64,000 nucleotides of DNA from Symbiodinium natans (lineage: Eukaryota; Sar; Dinophyceae; Suessiales; Symbiodiniaceae): positions 1 to 64,000 of the forward strand of contig CAJNDS010000835.1 of assembly GCA_905221605.1 (NCBI GenBank), given 5' to 3'. The position numbers were made by a program, and so were the translations under genes. The notes under the pieces are model-generated. The model saw only the letters and a list, made by a program, of their open reading frames with translations. It was not told the DNA's origin and searched no databases. Position 1 is the first letter of the stretch. The number at the start of each line of letters is the position of its first letter. This document shows positions 43,501 to 49,681 of this stretch, piece after piece.

Positions 43501-45454
43501 ATATGCCCTGAGCCCCTAAGCCCCCAGAGACTTTCGAATGCCTGAAAATTTTCAATAGGGTTTCGCGGGGGGGGGGGGGGGGTGATTATAGCATAGTTAC
43601 AAAGGGCCGCCAAGGGAATACCATTAAAAACTATTCCGACCCCTCTAGGAGCCCCCAAAACTCGAGTGCCTCGGAGTCGGAGCCGGGCATCGCGCCGGCC
43701 GGCGGGGCCTCTTCCTCGGAGGAGGACTCCTTCGCGAGCTGAAAAAAAAACGAACTGCGTCGCATGGCCGAATATAGGGGGCTTAATAATTAGAATGGGG
43801 TTTTGGGGGGGCTATTATTATAGGTTCATGATATAGGGACCATAAGGGAATTTCTTTTTCAATTATTCCGACCCCTATACTACAGTAGCACCTTCGGGCG
43901 GCACATTCCTCGTCCCAGACTAGGACGTCAGCTGAGGGATGCGAGGCAAGACGTGTTTGTTTGTGTTGCTGCTGTGGCAACGACCTCTCCAAGCAGCTGG
44001 GTGACGTGGTGCATGTGCTTCTGGTGGCCGCGATTCGCCTTGACGTCGCCATCAACGATGGTACATCATGCATGTGTTGCCTGAGGGCATGGTCTTGTCC
44101 ATCTGTCGACCGTCAGCAGCAGCTGTGGGCTGTGGTGTCGCAATTCTACAGTGGCACCTTAAAAGACTCTCGCAAATTTCTCAGCAAATCTTCTTAAGGC
44201 CCTTCAACTAAAAGGTATACCAACTATATCTCAAGTTCCTAATAACCCTCAACGCTCACTAAACCCTAGACCCTCCACCCTCGACCCTTAAAACTTGGTC
44301 CCAATCCTTACGCCCCGGCGCTGGTCCTCCTGCCGACCATACAAGATGGGCTGGACCTCGCACCCCCGGAGCACCCGCTGCAGCTGCAGGGACTTCGGGC
44401 TCAGAAGGTTTAGGAGTTCTGGAGTTTAGGAGTTTAGGAGTTTAGGAGTTGAGGCTGCCATACATACCAGCAGACACCCACTGCTTCCAACGGATCCGCA
44501 TGGTGGTAGCCTTGTCTTCGAAGTCCCTGGATCCCAAACCGCAAAACTGGCAAAACCTAAACCCGGTCTTGCACGCCAGGCTGCAATCACCACGTCCCCG
44601 TGGACTGCCCGATTCCGATGCTGCGAGCCACGCACCTCACGCTATGGGATCCTCCTGAAGTTTAGGGTTTAGTTAGGATGTTCCTCCTTATACTAACAGT
44701 CCTTAGTAGGGATTATACTAAAGTGTACCATAATCCCCATTAAGGACTGGCATAAGGGGGAACATCTCACGGGCTCAGTGTTTAGGGCTTCACCTTGAAT
44801 TAACCCCATGGAGTCCAAGCAATGCCCTAACAATGCTTTCCTTCCCGTGCTTTCGGTGACTTCCCCGCGAAGGGAAAGACCCGACTTGAAACCCCAGCAA
44901 TCATCTTCGAGCTCGACCCCCACAACATCTGCAACCCCCAAAACCCCCCAATACCGCAAAAACCAAAAAAAAACGAAAAACCCAAACAAAACCCGACACC
45001 AAAAGCCCTCAAAACCCAACTCAAGGGACGTTGGGGCCCAGGCCACGAGGTCCCGGTCGTCGCTTCTCGCACCATCAGGCCGGACGAAGGCGATACCTGT
45101 AGGTTCCCTACATGCGGTTTAGGGTTTAGGGTTCAGGGTTTAGGGTTTAGGGTTTAGGGTTCAGGGTTTAGGGTTTAGGGCTTAGGGTTTAGGGTTTAGG
45201 GTTTAGGGCTTAGGTACCTGTAGGTTCCCGGGCTTCGGGTTGCTTAGTAGGGTTGTGTAAGGGTTTAGGGTTAAGGTTGTTTATACGGGGCCCCAAGCCC
45301 GAAAGCCCTAAACCCCAAACCTGAAGCCCTAAACCCCAAACCCTAAACCCCCAAACCCCAAACACCCTAAGCCCCAAACCCCGAACCCCCAGACCTCTCC
45401 CTGGAGCTCACTGAGCTTCGACCCGCTAACTCGCAAGGTGCCGCGGATCAGCGC
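16817..45454 (-). CDS. DIS3L2-like RNase II/RNB 3'-5' exoribonuclease (spliced gene, about 49 exons)
   Basis: Assembled by eye from about 49 mostly 27-99 base exons over 28.6 kb. Reading phase is consistent across nearly all joins, with one gap before 38749. The product should be a cytoplasmic RNB-family exonuclease that degrades single-stranded RNA 3'-5'. It has a cold-shock segment ([18 protein letters not shown]), a second OB-type segment ([13 protein letters not shown]), the catalytic RNB domain ([15 protein letters not shown] with all catalytic aspartates, [56 protein letters not shown]) and a C-terminal S1-like part. There is no PIN domain in the exons seen, and SPIRRYPD as in plant SOV/DIS3L2 favours DIS3L2 over DIS3. 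The N-terminal start was not located; the stop TGA is at 16817-16819. Donors are a mix of GT, GC and a few GA. Confidence 0.88.
16859..16914. repeat. CCCTAAA array forming a 3' splice site
   Basis: Eight CCCTAAA units. On the minus strand the array ends ...GGGTTTAG| directly before the last exon of the exonuclease gene (start 16860), so the last telomere-like unit supplies the AG. Confidence 0.8.
17041..17165. repeat. 9-bp TATTTAGGG / CATTTAGGG satellite
   Basis: About 13 tandem units of (T/C)ATTTAGGG grading into normal TTTAGGG at 17161-17193. Looks like a two-base expansion of the telomere-type unit that then amplified. Confidence 0.9.
17263..17280. promoter_or_regulatory. Telomere-like 3' splice site
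   Basis: On the minus strand the intron ends ...TAGGGTTTAGGGCTTAG| before GCAAGCGACTT (exon start 17263). The acceptor is formed by degenerate TTTAGGG units. Confidence 0.55.
19286..19390. mobile_element. MITE-1 copy
   Basis: Left end gggatgttcccccttatactaac, right end gttcgtataagggggaacat, about 100 bp, inside an intron. The termini are imperfect inverted repeats of about 25 bp. Confidence 0.85.
20581..20640. repeat. Mixed-orientation telomere-like block supplying a 5' splice site
   Basis: TTTAGGG/TTCAGGG units meet CCCTAAA units at about 20615. On the minus strand exon 20640-20693 ends ...TCGG|GTTTAGGGTTTAG, so the donor GT belongs to a telomere-like unit. Confidence 0.7.
21206..21278. 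repeat. TTTAGGG array
   Basis: About ten units with one TTCAGGG variant, directly upstream (minus strand) of exon 21158-21185. Confidence 0.95.
21766..21861. mobile_element. MITE-2 copy
   Basis: ggggtttccgaagataggggtacccc at the left, then gggattctatactatttggggtataaaaggggccacccttgggaaatgc. Sequence is shared with 27383, 40887 and 53897. Confidence 0.75.
21870..22476. other. Intronic sequence without recognised exon
   Basis: Between exons 21494 and 23112 of the exonuclease gene. A minus-strand stretch near 21995-22065 ([14 protein letters not shown]) looks exon-like but breaks the phase chain. A plus frame at 22222-22443 has no recognisable domain. Confidence 0.3.
22840..22925. mobile_element. 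MITE-3 copy (partial)
   Basis: ggttttggggggtcattgtag...agggacccttt...aattcttccgacctct, matching the right part of copies at 41425, 42785, 43548 and 43770. Confidence 0.55.
23203..23342. repeat. Long TTTAGGG array
   Basis: About 20 near-perfect units in the intron between exons 23420 and 23185, one of the two longest in the window. Confidence 0.97.
24991..25095. repeat. Long CCCTAAA array
   Basis: About 15 perfect units in the intron 3' of exon 25152-25229. Confidence 0.97.
25152..31609 (-). CDS. DIS3L2-like exons: C-terminal half of RNB domain
   Basis: Exons: 31544-31609 ([20 protein letters not shown]), 31179-31223 ([15 protein letters not shown]), 30462-30511 ([16 protein letters not shown]), 30018-30051 ([11 protein letters not shown]), 29332-29397 ([18 protein letters not shown]), 28048-28110 ([13 protein letters not shown]), 27319-27363 ([15 protein letters not shown]), 26862-26926 ([14 protein letters not shown]), 25807-25834 (MIMRAGMKQ), 25601-25669 ([14 protein letters not shown]), 25454-25528 ([16 protein letters not shown]) and 25152-25229 ([16 protein letters not shown]). 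These correspond one by one to EFMLLAN, LRxHxxP, LGI, M..AxYF, [13 protein letters not shown] and VHR of RNB enzymes. An acidic EEEEE insertion follows AEYFLYG. Confidence 0.87.
25230..25400. repeat. TTTAGGG array abutting a 3' splice site
   Basis: TTTAGGG units grade into TTTCGGG and GGTTTGGGG variants, filling the whole intron between exons 25454 and 25229. On the minus strand the intron ends ...CCCTAAACCCTAACAAG| immediately before GATGTGATGGTG. Confidence 0.9.
26260..26500. repeat. Purine-rich GA tract
   Basis: Long run of aaagagagag / gagagaaagg on the plus strand. The minus-strand Ser/Leu/Phe-rich open frames across it follow from composition only. Confidence 0.85.
27383..27466. mobile_element. 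MITE-2 copy
   Basis: gggggtttccgaaaatagggggtacccttttt...gggattctattctatttggggtatgaaagggg. Lies about 20 bases upstream (minus strand) of exon 27319-27363. Confidence 0.7.
27726..27943. mobile_element. MITE-1 copy between two diverged direct repeats
   Basis: The MITE (27760-27856; gttctcccttatactaacagcccttaat...gggctgttcgtataagggggaacatccca) sits between aaggtatattccctaataaaggcggccaataact (27726) and aaggtgcattcctcaatttaggcggccaacaact (27907). Either an older repeat was duplicated around the insertion or a larger composite element is present. Confidence 0.6.
28311..28760. repeat. 31-bp minisatellite
   Basis: About 14 tandem units of roughly CCCTAAAACCTAAAGCCCAAGGCCCAGTAGG with small indels and point changes. 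The unit itself contains CCCTAAA, suggesting it arose from the telomere-like repeat. Confidence 0.95.
28770..28990. repeat. TTTAGGG/TTTGGGG mixed array
   Basis: Alternating GGTTTAGGG and TTTGGGG units, about 30 in all, directly adjoining the 31-bp minisatellite in opposite sense. Confidence 0.95.
30273..30436. repeat. MITE-1 copy running into a CCCTAAA array
   Basis: Left part (gggatgctctccctgatactagcagtccttaag...ctgttaaggactgttg) is a MITE-1 copy lacking its right terminus; from 30357 it is replaced by about 11 perfect CCCTAAA units. Confidence 0.75.
30843..30892. repeat. TA microsatellite
   Basis: Pure (TA)n with one GA interruption. The 20-base tandem units to its left (30710-30830, gacgaaggacttggcttattc) form a small minisatellite. 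Confidence 0.9.
31405..31525. repeat. 60-bp tandem duplication related to MITE termini
   Basis: Two adjacent diverged copies of gggttctcaatagggnttat...taccccctgttntacagtantccc, in the intron between exons 31544 and 31223. Confidence 0.75.
31656..31720. repeat. TTTAGGG array
   Basis: Nine perfect units, intronic. Confidence 0.97.
32177..32457. mobile_element. Inverted-repeat element with about 60-bp arms rich in TGCAGAT
   Basis: The left arm (TTTTGCAGACAGGGGTTGCAGAT, then CCGGGTTGCAGATT) is the reverse complement of the right arm (AATCTGCAACCCGG, then ATCTGCAACCCCTGTCTGCAAAA). The inner part also repeats TGCAGA-type words. About 280 bp, just 3' of exon 32564-32627 in its intron. Structure fits a MITE or a hairpin-forming foldback element. 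Confidence 0.75.
32564..38749 (-). CDS. DIS3L2-like exons: linker and N-terminal half of RNB domain
   Basis: Exons: 38665-38749 ([20 protein letters not shown]), 37779-37877 ([20 protein letters not shown]), 37498-37526 (VAKYRAFAA), 37268-37319 ([17 protein letters not shown]), 36730-36766 ([12 protein letters not shown]), 36040-36091 ([15 protein letters not shown]), 35576-35605 (LGSVTDTEA), 34789-34828 ([13 protein letters not shown]), 34145-34197 ([18 protein letters not shown]), 33783-33833 ([16 protein letters not shown]) and 32564-32627 ([16 protein letters not shown]). The order and spacing match the RNB fold. The active-site aspartates sit across the join 37268|36766, where the donor is AAG|GAGAGG, an apparent GA site. 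Confidence 0.85.
32650..32762. repeat. TTTAGGG array
   Basis: About 16 units with one GATCTAGGG interruption, on the 5' side (minus strand) of exon 32564-32627. A TTTAGGG/TTGAGGG mixture follows at 32835-32930. Confidence 0.96.
33420..33560 (-). other. Exon-like stretch, unassigned
   Basis: Between exons 33783 and 32627 one minus frame is open and reads [20 protein letters not shown]. It is not needed for the exonuclease reading frame and I do not recognise it. It may be chance or an alternative exon. Confidence 0.2.
36089..36198. mobile_element. Small inverted-repeat element carrying a 3' splice site
   Basis: Termini CTTACTGTTGGTTTGTTGGGAG and CTACTAACCAACAGTAAG are inverted repeats of about 18 bp around a 110-bp body. 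On the minus strand the exon with [12 protein letters not shown] begins at 36091, right after the CAG of the terminal repeat (AACCAACAG|TAAGCG). The element therefore supplies the acceptor, as introner-type elements do. Confidence 0.65.
36833..36880. repeat. TA microsatellite
   Basis: (TA)n interrupted by tgatg, in the intron upstream (minus strand) of exon 36730-36766. Confidence 0.9.
37150..37225. repeat. Dispersed repeat shared with 45.53 kb
   Basis: cccttatatacccctcatataccccataaaacccaagagccc...cacttcag here matches cccttgtatacccctgatataccctatacaacccaagcgccc...acttcag at 45533-45597. No clear terminal inverted repeats. Confidence 0.7.
37884..38034. repeat. TA/TATG/TACA microsatellite cluster
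   Basis: Several TA blocks with tgcatata and catgatac interruptions. The exon VDQIVVAAQ starts at 37877, seven bases from the tract. Confidence 0.92.
38437..38639. repeat. ACATATAT microsatellite
   Basis: (TA)n, then about 18 regular acatatat units, then (TA)n. YIHIYIY-type open frames here are repeat artefacts. Confidence 0.95.
39013..39076. repeat. TTTAGGG array
   Basis: Nine perfect units in the part of the exonuclease gene where I could not follow the reading phase (38750-40177). Confidence 0.96.
39080..40177. other. Gap in exon chain of the exonuclease gene
   Basis: Expected to contain one or more undetected small exons, because exon 40178-40209 ends in a phase that does not fit exon 38665-38749. 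A minus-strand open frame at 39766-40047 shows no domain. Confidence 0.3.
40178..45454 (-). CDS. DIS3L2-like N-terminal cold-shock exons
   Basis: Exons read: 45412-45454 ([14 protein letters not shown]), 45038-45096 ([19 protein letters not shown]), 44312-44383 ([20 protein letters not shown]), 43670-43738 (Ser/Glu-rich, [13 protein letters not shown]), 43000-43036 ([12 protein letters not shown]), 42654-42703, 42171-42221 ([17 protein letters not shown]), 41784-41822 ([13 protein letters not shown]), 41352-41399 ([16 protein letters not shown]), 41000-41080 ([15 protein letters not shown]), 40307-40398 and 40178-40209 ([10 protein letters not shown]). GTLRV...AFV matches the CSD1 pattern and RF...P.D.R.P the second cold-shock domain of DIS3L2. 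Several joins have consensus donors (A|GTGAGC, GGC|GTAAGG). Weakest exons: 42654, 40307 and 40178. Confidence 0.7.
40401..40565. repeat. TTTAGGG then TTGAGGG array at an intron end
   Basis: About eight TTTAGGG units followed by seven TTGAGGG units and mixed units. On the minus strand this intron ends ...CCCTAAACAG| before exon 40307-40398. Confidence 0.9.
40887..40979. mobile_element. MITE-2 copy with visible terminal inverted repeats
   Basis: Left aggtttccgagaatagaggtaccc, right ggggtacccctatttcgggaaatgcc, inverted repeats of about 22 bp around gggattctattctatttgggg. It begins some 20 bases inside the intron that follows exon 41000-41080. Confidence 0.85.
41176..41281. mobile_element. MITE-1 copy, well preserved
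   Basis: ttgggatgttccccttatactggcagtcct at the left and aggactgctagtataagggggggaacatcccaa at the right form an inverted repeat of about 30 bp. 105 bp, intronic. Confidence 0.9.
41425..41580. mobile_element. MITE-3 copy with internal duplication
   Basis: agggaccctaagggaatactt and agggacccagagggaatacta occur 75 bp apart, ending in ttttccgacacctata, with a gcggcggggggggg core. Confidence 0.65.
42785..42910. mobile_element. MITE-3 copy
   Basis: atatagggcctttgtggtta...poly-T and poly-G core...aagggactttaaggggatactattcgtaattattccgacccctt. Confidence 0.65.
43548..43655. mobile_element. MITE-3 copy
   Basis: aatagggtttcgc, poly-G core, ttacaaagggccgccaagggaataccattaaaaactattccgacccctcta. It ends just 15 bases before exon 43670-43738. 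Confidence 0.65.
43770..43882. mobile_element. MITE-3 copy
   Basis: atatagggggcttaataattagaatggggtttt at the left and aattattccgacccctatact at the right. Two MITE-3 copies thus flank exon 43670-43738. Confidence 0.7.
44670..44770. mobile_element. MITE-1 copy
   Basis: ttaggatgttcctccttatactaacagtccttag...attaaggactggcataagggggaacatctca, about 100 bp inverted repeat. Confidence 0.85.
45117..45213. repeat. TTTAGGG array
   Basis: About 13 units with TTCAGGG and CTTAGGG variants, intron between the first two DIS3L2-like exons. CCCTAAA/CCCCAAA units in the other sense follow at 45307-45375. Confidence 0.95.
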
Positions 45455-45640
45455 CTTGTGGGCGGGGCGAAGGGCTCTAGGGTCGAGGGTAGAAAGGTGT
45501 AGTGTTGAGGGTGGCCCCTTGGTATGGGTGTAAAAAGGGGCACCCCTTGTATACCCCTGATATACCCTATACAACCCAAGCGCCCTTACTTCAGAACCCT
45601 TTAATGAAGGCAAGGGACCCTTTTGAGGGACCATCTAACT

Positions 45641-47217
45641 CTCTTTCTCTCTTTCAGGCATCGGATCCGTCAGGATGCAGCCAAAGCTTGCATCTAAATA
45701 AGAAGAGTGAAACAAAATGGGAAAGTAGACTCCAGCTCTGTCGGGGCCACATTGGAGAGGAGCCAGCCCTTGGCCCGGCTTGTCTCCCAAATTCCTTGGA
45801 GTGTTGGAGCGATGGCACGAGTGGAGACAGGCAAGTGGAAGGCAAAAGGAACACCTCTGCCCCAGAGCTGAGCCGCAATCAGGAGTGAATCCAGAAGATG
45901 TTGCTTGGAGGTATGCAGGGCCCGGAGTTGCTTGGGGGGAGCCGGGAGCTCAACAGACCGAAACCTGAAGCCGCAGAGGTGAACGAAAACAAAACCCCCC
46001 GGGTTCTGCCGTCCAAACTCTTGGAGCTGGTCAGCCCATGCACATGCACCCTCGGCAAGGGAAGGGGCACACAGGGTGTGCTGGCTAACACGGTATTTGC
46101 ACAGAGCCGCCCACATGTTCCTGGGAGCAAGGAGAAAGGCTGGGTCTGCCACAAGCGCAGGTAGGCCCCGGACAACGTGCGAGATGCGCAGCGCGCGTAG
46201 TTGTTCTTCCCCTTGGACGAAGGCGTGTTGAGAAGTCCCACCCGGTTGGCCGAGGGTCTCCAGTAGCCATTCAGGTCTCAGGCACTGCAGGGCCTGACCG
46301 GTAGCCCGACGGTGGCCAACGAGTGCTGTGATGGGCAAAGCATCCCCGAAAGGACCCAGGAGTGATTGCTCCCACGCCAACAAAGAGTCTCTGAGCATGC
46401 TCTGACTACAGGAAAACTGCGACAACAGGTGCCTATAATCTTCCAGGAGTGCGCTGTCGGAGTCGGGGATCAGCCCGTCCTCAAACAAACCGTGGAAGAG
46501 GTCAACCAAAGGCGCAACCGGCTGTGCCGTGGAATGAGGAGCAGAGGTTTCCCACACACGTTGCGGGCCAGCAGCAACTGTCGCAACAGTCAAACACTCA
46601 TGGCCAAGGTCAGCCTTCCTGCTACCTTCCCCGGGCAGAGGTGTGCATTGAAACCCAGCTTGCGAAAGAGCATTACGGCAACCGGCGGAGTGCCCGAAGT
46701 GCCTGCAGAGACGGGTGTGACTGGCATACACCTTCAAGCACTTGGGGCACGTGACCCCTGCCGTTAAGCATCTTGATGGCTTTACCCTCCCGTGGACCTG
46801 AATGCATGCGCGGCCCAGGCTTGCTTAGTGGCGAAGAGCCGGCCGCATGGCGCACAAGCTTCCTTGGGCCCTAGGATGTTATCCCGCTCTTCCAGAGAGC
46901 CCCCAAAGTGAAGAAGGCAACGAAGGAGTAGGCCTGCAAAATGCTGAAGCAGATCCTTATCAGCTTCACGCCAGTATGCCAGTCGAAGTCCCGTGTTGAT
47001 GAAAGCTTTCCACTTCCCCGGCTTACGAGCAATGATAGTCTGCCACTGGCTCCAGGCCGTTTCCCAGGTGGGGTGGTGCTGGCCGTTGTCAATGCACTCC
47101 CACAGCCAAGACAGGGATCCCCTAAGAGCAGCAAGCCAGGTCCCTTCCGCACGCAGAACGGCCCATAGCTCCCGCGGACCTTCTCGTATCAAGGACGCCG
47201 CGTAACGAAGCCGTTCA
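45641..47217 (-). mobile_element. 5'-truncated LINE-type retrotransposon with 13-bp target-site duplication
   Basis: The segment between two perfect copies of GGACCATCTAACT (45628-45640 and 47218-47230) encodes, on the minus strand, the C-terminal region of a dinoflagellate LINE-like polyprotein (Trp-rich segment, then Cys/His zinc-finger-like motifs). The RT and endonuclease parts are absent, as expected for 5' truncation. The 3' tail is purine-rich (gaaagagagaaagagag) rather than poly-A. The perfect duplication argues for a fairly recent insertion. Confidence 0.75.
45691..47217 (-). pseudogene. LINE ORF2 C-terminus, frameshifted
   Basis: Upper frame 46782-47217 reads ELWAVLRAEGTWLAALRGSL, then a first zinc-finger-like motif CAPCGRLFATKQAWAAHAF, and runs into a stop just after. 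The protein continues in another frame from about 46780 down to 45694 with a second motif, CPKCLKVYASHTRLCRHFGH, and a long C-terminal region ending LLI. A one-base deletion near 46795 explains the break. These Cys-x2-Cys / His-x4-His motifs resemble those ending many Symbiodinium reverse-transcriptase-like proteins (recalled, not searched). Confidence 0.7.
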
Positions 47218-47230
47218 GGACCATCTAACT

Positions 47231-47500
47231 ACCCAACTAAAAACCCTGAGCCCCAGACCCTGAAACCCTAAAGGGCCCGGAAGCCCAGCTGCAACAGGAG
47301 AAGGCAAGGCCTCAAGCAGCTCCAGCCCTTAACCCTATGTCCTAAGCCCTAAGCCCCAAACCCGAAGCTCTGAGCCCTATAAGCCCTCAGCTCTAGCAAG
47401 CCCTAAGCTCTGAGCCCTAATCCAGCTCTAAGCCCTGTAAGCCCTATAGGCCCTTTCAGCCCTTATAACAAGCCCGAAACCCTACGCTCTAAACCCTAAC
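47231..47500. repeat. Degenerate CCCTAAG/CCCTATAAG tract
   Basis: Scattered CCCTAAG, CTCTGAG and CCCTATAAG units with little other content, next to the LINE insertion. Confidence 0.8.
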
Positions 47501-47526
47501 CCCAGAGTTCCTTATGACTCCTCTGC

Positions 47527-47583
47527 ACGGGTGCTCGCAGCCCACCAAGGTCGGCGCCCCCGTGGCCAGGCCTTGCAGAAGCT
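47527..47583 (-). CDS. Candidate exon of unknown gene
   Basis: After tgaag| the minus frame reads LLQGLATGAPTLVGCEHPC. It may be a 5' exon of the exonuclease gene interrupted by the LINE, or the end of the RRM gene. No domain. Confidence 0.3.
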
Positions 47584-47596
47584 TCAGGAGCCCGTA

Positions 47597-47662
47597 GGGT
47601 TTAGGGTTTAGGGTTTAGGGTTTAGGGTTTAGGGTTTAGGGTTTAGGGTTTAGGGTCTAGGG
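47597..47662. repeat. TTTAGGG array
   Basis: Eight to nine units, followed by TCTAGGG and a poly-C stretch. Confidence 0.96.
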
Positions 47663-47689
47663 TTTTGGGTTTAGGAATATGTGGGACCT

Positions 47690-48550
47690 GGGGTTGCCTC
47701 CGACCTCCTCCCCCCCCCCACCCCCCCCTAGGACTTCGCAAAGAAGAGTCGCCTCAACCCAGTGCGTTCAGACGGCTGACATCTCGCATCGTCAAAGAAC
47801 ACTGAGCCAACTAAGAAGAACAAACGAAGCTATACTGGCGTTAGAACCATGATAAATGCTGACTGGATCTTCCATAAAGAAGCACAAACATAATTCCTGA
47901 GGAAACCATTGCTTTTCCTGCGGCTAACTTGGTCCCTTGCTGCATGTTGGGTAAATCGTCTTATCGTACCGACTCCAGACTATGCCGGCCTCATCAAACT
48001 CGGTGCTCCCCACACCCTGTAGTATGAGATTTCAGGCCCTATAAGCCCTAAACCCCGTTTGGGCTTCGGGGGATGTAGGGTATTCAGGGGTATTTCTTGC
48101 TCAGGGTCGGTCCTGCTTGCACGGTGTCCTCGTCCAAGTGTGGGTCGAAGACCTTGCGTCGGCCTTGGGAAGGGGGAGGGGAGGGACTCTTCTAAGCGCT
48201 GTGCTTAGAGGTTCCGAGTTTCAGGGTTCCAGTGATGGTAGAATGTCCCAGGGGCTCTGGTCTCGACAGGGTCTTCGGGGTTTGGGGCCTTGGGAATCCT
48301 GATGCTTCCGGGAACCCTGAAAGGGGTAGCGGGGGTATGGGGAGGGGGGGGTTGCTGAGCAGGAGGATCTGAAAGCTCGGGAAACTACCCTGAGGGTTTC
48401 ACGTCTGCTTGGTGGGGACTGCAATCGTGGCAGGATCACATGCGCCAGAAGTGGCCTTTGGATACCCTTTCGAATTACAGCCCTTCTCTTTTGGGGGACA
48501 CATGGCCATTGAAGTGTACGAACTTCCTGGATCCAGCTACGCTTCTCCAC
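47690..48550. other. Spacer without recognised gene
   Basis: No convincing exon. Sequence is mixed and telomere-like content is low. Confidence 0.35.
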
Positions 48551-48559
48551 CCTTCACAG

Positions 48560-48690
48560 ATCAGCTCTCGACCTTTCGCGCCCGTGGAGGGGGCGGCAGC
48601 CGAAGTACCGGCAATGCAGGCACCTGCCACGCCGAACCGGCAGCTTCGGAGTTATATACCCTACGTTCCGGAGGGCATCGCATCGCTTGC
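48560..48690 (+). CDS. Candidate plus-strand exon
   Basis: Bounded by a strong acceptor (cacccttcacag|ATC) and a consensus donor (CTTGCAG|GTGCCA). It encodes RPFAPVEGAAAEVPAMQAPA, then RSYIPYVPEGIASLAG. It is the only well-bounded plus-strand exon seen, in a window where all other genes are on the minus strand. One minus frame across the same bases is also open and has Cys-x2-Cys pairs, so strand is not settled. Confidence 0.35.
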
Positions 48691-48737
48691 AGGTGCCAAG
48701 TCCCTCAACCCCAAAGCCTAAACCGGGTAGGACTCAG

Positions 48738-48806
48738 AGGGGGGTTTACGAAAGTAGGGGACCCCTAATTCTAGCCCCCAAGAAGGTGCCCCTAATTGCG
48801 GAAGCA
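48738..48806. mobile_element. MITE-2 fragment
   Basis: ggggggtttacgaaagtaggggacccctaatt...ggtgcccctaattgcggaagcacc: shortened inverted repeat of the MITE-2 type. Confidence 0.5.
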
Positions 48807-49681
48807 CCCTCAACCCTAAAACCCTAAACCCAGATGACTCAAGTTCCCTAAGCCCTAAACCGAAACCCTAAACCCAGATGACTCAAGTTCCGTGCGGACA
48901 CCTGTCGCGGCTGCTGCGCCGAGATCCTGCGCGGGCGCTAGATCTGAGGCCTTTGTGGGCTTCATGTGGCTTTGTGGGGATGTAAGGGCTTTTTTTGGAG
49001 ACTTTGATGCACAGGCTAGGGTTCAGGGCACGTAGTATCATACGCAAGGGACTGCCATTTACAGAACTGCCCATTTTCCGCAGAGCCAGCGTCCCGAAAC
49101 CCCAAACAACAGACCAGAGAGACATTGTGCCCAGTTCCTCATCCGCTGCCGTAGCGGTGGCCACATAGCCCTCCGCCTGAGTGGCGTGCGTGTGCTCACA
49201 AATCCGACCCACATTCCTTAGGGATCCTCAGCATTCCCGAAATCGTCTGAGCACAGGGCCATGGCGCTCGCAGATGTTCAGCGCCCGCGAGCACGTGTGT
49301 GGATCCTAATAGGTCCTGAATGCTGTTCCTCCGAGCTACCTGGGATACAGGCCCCGACAATGAAAAATTCGAGGGGCGTACGGCATCAGATCAGGTATCG
49401 CAGCATGGTTGAGTGCTAGAATACAGGCAGGACGCTGCATGTTGCCCACTATCGTGCAAACCAGCTGCAAACAAAGCTGCCGGGATTGCCACTGCCTCTG
49501 TAAAGACCAGCTCAAGACGAGAGGAAAGCGCAGCTGCTTCAACACGTGGCCCTTTTTCAGCAAACGGACGCGCTCCAGGTGCTCTCGTGATTGCCGTCGA
49601 AGTCCACATGCTCCACCTGCGTGCCACAGAGAGTTCGCGAGGATCGCTGGGGCCCACGCCCGGGAGAAGGTGATTGTCGGC

